From an uncultured Pigmentiphaga sp. (GTDB lineage: Bacteria > Pseudomonadota > Gammaproteobacteria > Burkholderiales > Burkholderiaceae_B): a DNA stretch of 51,480 nucleotides. Below the pieces are notes generated by a model. The model had not been told where the DNA came from. It saw nothing but the letters and a program-made list of their open reading frames with translations, and made no database searches. The stretch covers positions 1 to 51,480 of the forward strand of contig CALAGD010000025.1 in assembly GCA_937891425.1 (NCBI GenBank). The letters run 5' to 3'. A program made the position numbers and the translations under genes. How positions within the stretch are numbered: position 1 is the first letter of the stretch; each line of letters starts with the position of its first letter. Positions 48,659-51,480 of this stretch are shown here, piece after piece.

Positions 48659-49837
48659 ATGAAACTGGAATTTTCCGATGCCGACCGCGCGTTCCGGCAG
48701 GAAGTGCGCGAGTTCGTGGCCGCCGAGCTGCCGGCCGACATCCGGCGCAAGGTGCGGCTGGGCCTGCGCCTCGAGCGTGAGGATTACGTGCGCTGGTACC
48801 GCAAGCTGTACGAGCGCGGCTGGGTGGCGCCGAACTGGCCGCAAAGCCATGGCGGCACGGGCTGGAGTGCGCGCCAGCGCCTGATCTTCGACGAGGAGAT
48901 CCTGCGTTCTGACGCGCCGCGCATGGTCTCCAGCGGCATCATGATGCTCGGTCCGGTGCTCATCGCCTTTGGCAGCGAAGAACAGAAGGCACGTTACCTT
49001 CCGCCCATCCTGCGCAGCGAAGTATGGTGGGCGCAGGGTTTCTCGGAGCCCGGCGCGGGGTCCGACCTGGCCTCGCTGCGCACGCGCGCGGTGCTCGACG
49101 GCGACGAGTTGGTCGTCACCGGCCACAAGGTCTGGACGTCGTACGCCCAGTTCGCCGACATGATGTTCTGCCTCGTGCGCACCAACTTCGACTGCAAGCC
49201 GCAAGAGGGCATTTCGTTCCTGCTGATCGATCTCAAGTACCCCGGCGTGACCGTGCGGCCGATTTCCACGATCGACGGGCGCGGCGACCTGAACGAGGTC
49301 TATCTCGACAACGTCCGCGTCCCGTTGGCCAATCTGGTGGGCGAGATCAACCGTGGCTGGACCTATGCCAAGCATCTGCTCAGCCATGAACGCAGCGGCA
49401 TCGCCGGCGTAGGCGCCTGCAAGCAGCAGCTCGCGCGGCTGAAGTCGCTGGCGGCGCGCGTCATGCACGACGGCGGGCCGCTGCTGGAAGCGCCGGCATT
49501 CGCCGCGCGCGTGGCGCGCCTCGAGATCGACCTGCTCGCCCTCGAGGCCACCAGCCTGCGCATGCTGTCCGAACCGGCCGGCGGCGCCCGGGCCGGGGCC
49601 TGCACCTCCATGCTCAAGGTGCGCGGTACCGAGCTTCGTCAGGACATTTATCGCCTCATGCTCGAGGTCACGGGGCCGCAAGGCATGTACTGGCCGGCGG
49701 AGGATGGCGAAGAAGACTGCCTGCTCGCCCAGCTGCACGGGGTTGCCACCGACGTGCTCGACGCACGCAAGTTCTCCATCTACGGCGGTACCAACGAAGT
49801 GCAGCGCAACCTGATCGCGCGTGCCTTGTTTGCTTGA
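48659..49837 (+). CDS. Acyl-CoA dehydrogenase, larger subunit type
   Basis: 392-aa flavoprotein. N-terminal EFSDADRAFRQEVREFVAAELP, then GWVAPNWPQSHGGTGW, the FAD/substrate segment WAQGFSEPGAGSDLASLRTRA, GHKVWTSYAQFADMMF and C-terminal YGGTNEVQRNLIARALF. At the place where MCAD has its catalytic Glu (YEGT) this protein has YGGT, as seen in heteromeric dehydrogenases of steroid and aromatic-acid side-chain degradation. ATG 48659 lies 7 bases after the synthetase stop; CAGGAG is inside the preceding stop region. Twelve bases separate it from a second, shorter dehydrogenase gene. Confidence 0.9.
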   Translation: MKLEFSDADRAFRQEVREFVAAELPADIRRKVRLGLRLEREDYVRWYRKLYERGWVAPNWPQSHGGTGWSARQRLIFDEEILRSDAPRMVSSGIMMLGPVLIAFGSEEQKARYLPPILRSEVWWAQGFSEPGAGSDLASLRTRAVLDGDELVVTGHKVWTSYAQFADMMFCLVRTNFDCKPQEGISFLLIDLKYPGVTVRPISTIDGRGDLNEVYLDNVRVPLANLVGEINRGWTYAKHLLSHERSGIAGVGACKQQLARLKSLAARVMHDGGPLLEAPAFAARVARLEIDLLALEATSLRMLSEPAGGARAGACTSMLKVRGTELRQDIYRLMLEVTGPQGMYWPAEDGEEDCLLAQLHGVATDVLDARKFSIYGGTNEVQRNLIARALFA

Positions 49838-49848
49838 GGGATGTCAGC

Positions 49849-50961
49849 ATGGATTTTTCATTGAACGACGAACAGCAGGCGTTCAGGGAGGCGCTGCGCC
49901 GTTTCTGCGATGCCGAGTACGCAGAACACACGCGGGGCCAGGACCCGGCACCCGTCGACGTCGGTGCGCAGTGGGGCCTGTTTGCTGAACTCGGGCTGCT
50001 CGGGCTGACCTTGCCGGAAACGGTCGGGGGTGCGGGCCTTGGTGCGGCCGAGACCTTTCTTGCTGCATACGAGCTCGGGCGCGCCCTGCAGGCGAGCCGG
50101 TTCGTGGAACTGGTCGTCATGAGCGGCCGCTTCCTGCAGGCGGTGCAGGCCGATCCGACGGTGCTCGAGGCACTCGCCAGCGGCGTCCGACGCTATGCCC
50201 TGGCGTGGCAAGACCCGCAGCTGCCGCAAGAGGGGGAAGCCTTGCGTGCGGTGCGCACGGCCGACGGGTGGTCGCTGCGCGGGGTCAAAGTGCACGTGCG
50301 CCACGCCGCGGAGGCGGATGCCCTGGTCGTGGTTGCACCTGTGGCCGGCGAGGGGGGCGCAGCTGAGCCCAGCGCATTTCTGCTGCCACGCGACGCTCAA
50401 GGCGTGACGCTGGTCACCCAGGCCACGCTCGACGGCAACCTGAGCTCGACCCTGTACTGCGATGATGTCAGGGTGCCGGCAGACAGCCTGCTTTCCGGAC
50501 CCGAACGCACTCAGGAGGCACTGGCGCTGGCGCGCGATGCCGCCCAGGCCGCCTTGTGTGCCGAAGCCGCCGCGGCCATGCATTGCCTGCTCGACCTCAC
50601 GGTAGAGCACCTGCGCACCCGCCAGCAGTTCGGCAAGCCGCTCGCCGCGTTTCAGGCGCTTCAGCATCACGTTGCCGACATGTTCGCAGCCGTGGAGCAG
50701 GCGTATTCCATCAGTGCGGTCGCAGCCATGGCCATCGACGAAGCGGAACCCCGGCGCCGCAGCTCGCTGGTGGCTGCCGCCAAGGTCTTCACCGACGATG
50801 CCGCGCGCTTCGTGGGCGAATGGGCCGTGCAACTGCATGGCGCCATGGGCATGACGAACGAATGCCGGGTTGCCGGATACGTACGACGTCTCATGCTGGT
50901 CGGCCAGCGTTTCGGCAGTACCCATCATGCGCTGGAACGCTATATCCGGCTGGCCGCATAA
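49849..50961 (+). CDS. Acyl-CoA dehydrogenase, smaller partner type
   Basis: 370 aa, more divergent: FSLNDEQQAFREALRRFCDAEY, LGLLGLTLPETVGGAGLGAAE, LRTRQQFGKPLAAFQALQHHVADMF and WAVQLHGAMGMTNECRVAGYVRRL. The final block reads RFGSTHHALERYI and lacks the YxGT motif, and the substrate/FAD segment is poorly conserved, as expected for the partner chain of an alpha2-beta2 enzyme. ATG 49849 with GAGGG upstream is chosen over TTG 49834, which overlaps the preceding stop. Heteromer formation with the upstream dehydrogenase is inferred. Confidence 0.88.
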   Translation: MDFSLNDEQQAFREALRRFCDAEYAEHTRGQDPAPVDVGAQWGLFAELGLLGLTLPETVGGAGLGAAETFLAAYELGRALQASRFVELVVMSGRFLQAVQADPTVLEALASGVRRYALAWQDPQLPQEGEALRAVRTADGWSLRGVKVHVRHAAEADALVVVAPVAGEGGAAEPSAFLLPRDAQGVTLVTQATLDGNLSSTLYCDDVRVPADSLLSGPERTQEALALARDAAQAALCAEAAAAMHCLLDLTVEHLRTRQQFGKPLAAFQALQHHVADMFAAVEQAYSISAVAAMAIDEAEPRRRSSLVAAAKVFTDDAARFVGEWAVQLHGAMGMTNECRVAGYVRRLMLVGQRFGSTHHALERYIRLAA

Positions 50962-50978
50962 CCCTGACTGGAAACACC

Positions 50979-51480
50979 GTGTCGCATACCGATGCTTATA
51001 TCGTGGGTGCCTACGAGCACCCGACGCGCAAGGCCGACACCCTGTCGGTCCTGCGCCTGCACGCCGACGTCGCGATCGGTGCGCTTGACGATGCCGGGCT
51101 GAGCAAGCACGACATCGACGGCTACTTCTGTGCGGGCGATTTGCCCGGACTGGGGCCGGCCACCCTCATCGAATACCTCGATCTGCGCGTGCGCCATATC
51201 GATTCCACCGAGTGCGGAGGATCGGCGCCCATCGTGCACGTGGCACATGCCGTGCAGGCCATCGCCACGGGCAAGTGCAACGTGGCCCTGGTCACCCTGG
51301 CCGGCCGCCCGCGCGCCGCAGGGGCCGCACTGGCGCTGCGCCCGCCCGATCCTGATTCGCCCGACGTGGCCTTCGAACAGCCCTATCGGCCCAGTACGCA
51401 CAACATGTACGCGATGGCGGCGCGGCGCCACATGTACGAATTCGGCACCACCAGCGAGCAGCTCGCCTGGATCAAGGTCG
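50979..51480 (+). CDS. Thiolase-family protein (SCP2/acetyl-CoA acetyltransferase type), 3' end outside window
   Basis: The first 167 codons are visible and the frame is still open at the window edge. From GTG 50979 the protein begins VSHTDAYIVGAYEHPTRKAD, continues DAGLSKHDIDGYFCAGDLPG and has DSTECGGSAPIVHVAHAVQAI, where Cys79 is at the thiolase nucleophile position, then CNVALVTLAGRPRAAG. GGAAA precedes the start by 6 bases. The family thiolytically cleaves 3-oxoacyl-CoA; here it would finish the beta-oxidation-like sequence started by the synthetase and dehydrogenases. Confidence 0.88.
   Translation, partial: MSHTDAYIVGAYEHPTRKADTLSVLRLHADVAIGALDDAGLSKHDIDGYFCAGDLPGLGPATLIEYLDLRVRHIDSTECGGSAPIVHVAHAVQAIATGKCNVALVTLAGRPRAAGAALALRPPDPDSPDVAFEQPYRPSTHNMYAMAARRHMYEFGTTSEQLAWIKV

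Noticed and set aside
40411..50981. The same 12-base leader GGAAACACCGTG at the starts of monooxygenase 2 (40410-40421) and the thiolase (50970-50981)
   Set aside because: Explained by a shared ribosome-site plus GTG start; no similarity extends to either side.

Overview
The window looks like a chromosomal segment of a GC-rich betaproteobacterium, most likely Burkholderiales/Alcaligenaceae (Bordetella-Achromobacter-Pusillimonas type). Two things point there: the housekeeping run pyrG-kdsA-eno-ftsB, and the repeated single-gene Bug/TctC-type periplasmic receptors (four complete ones plus the probable tail of a fifth). The genus is inferred; no rRNA or marker gene was available to settle it.

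Layout. (1) 1-5.5 kb: a Bug receptor, an IclR regulator, an FAD-dependent oxidoreductase and a split aconitase-X enzyme (large plus small subunit), read rightward as one catabolic unit. (2) 5.6-9.8 kb: core genes pyrG, kdsA, eno, ftsB. (3) 10.2-13.2 kb: a complete TRAP transporter (binding protein, small permease, large permease). (4) 13.4-20.1 kb: a complete peptide/nickel-type ABC importer whose parts are all larger than usual, followed by tRNA-Ser(UGA). (5) 20.6-29.3 kb: a long leftward aromatic-degradation operon: LigA/LigB-type extradiol dioxygenase, Rieske ring-hydroxylating dioxygenase alpha and beta, dihydrodiol-dehydrogenase-like SDR, ring-fission product hydrolase, hot-dog dehydratase, second SDR, CaiB-type CoA-transferase and a Bug receptor. 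(6) 29.7-31.6 kb: a TetR regulator divergent from a nitronate-monooxygenase-like flavoprotein. (7) 31.9-33.7 kb: ilvD with a clear terminator. (8) 33.9-42.7 kb: a gentisate-type cluster: LysR, PrpF-family isomerase, quinone oxidoreductase, then divergently FAH-family hydrolase, gentisate-dioxygenase-like cupin, two paralogous FAD monooxygenases and a Bug receptor. (9) 43.0-51.5 kb: a beta-oxidation-like block: 3-hydroxyacyl-CoA dehydrogenase, enoyl-CoA hydratase and Bug receptor leftward; NDP-forming acyl-CoA synthetase, two acyl-CoA dehydrogenases and a thiolase (cut by the window edge) rightward.

How it fits together. Apart from the core genes, the window is a stack of uptake-plus-catabolism modules for aromatic and carboxylic acids, each with its own orphan Bug receptor and no TctA/TctB membrane partner. 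The best regulatory signal is a set of three 18-bp dyads (CATAC/GGTAT halves around 4 bp): two over the -10 and start region of the LigAB/Rieske operon and one perfect copy between tetR and the nitronate monooxygenase gene, so one TetR repressor probably controls both. A second shared motif, TCTCG-WWWW-SWSA, occurs twice in each of two divergent intergenic regions (37.2 and 46.3 kb).

The most interesting biology is the hybrid pathway of region 5, where Rieske hydroxylation, LigAB-type ring opening, C-C hydrolysis and CoA-thioester genes sit in one operon without an electron-transfer partner, and the gentisate-type cluster of region 8, which has two hydroxylases but no recognisable maleylpyruvate isomerase and carries a PrpF-family isomerase instead. 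No IS element, integrase, CRISPR array or rRNA was seen.
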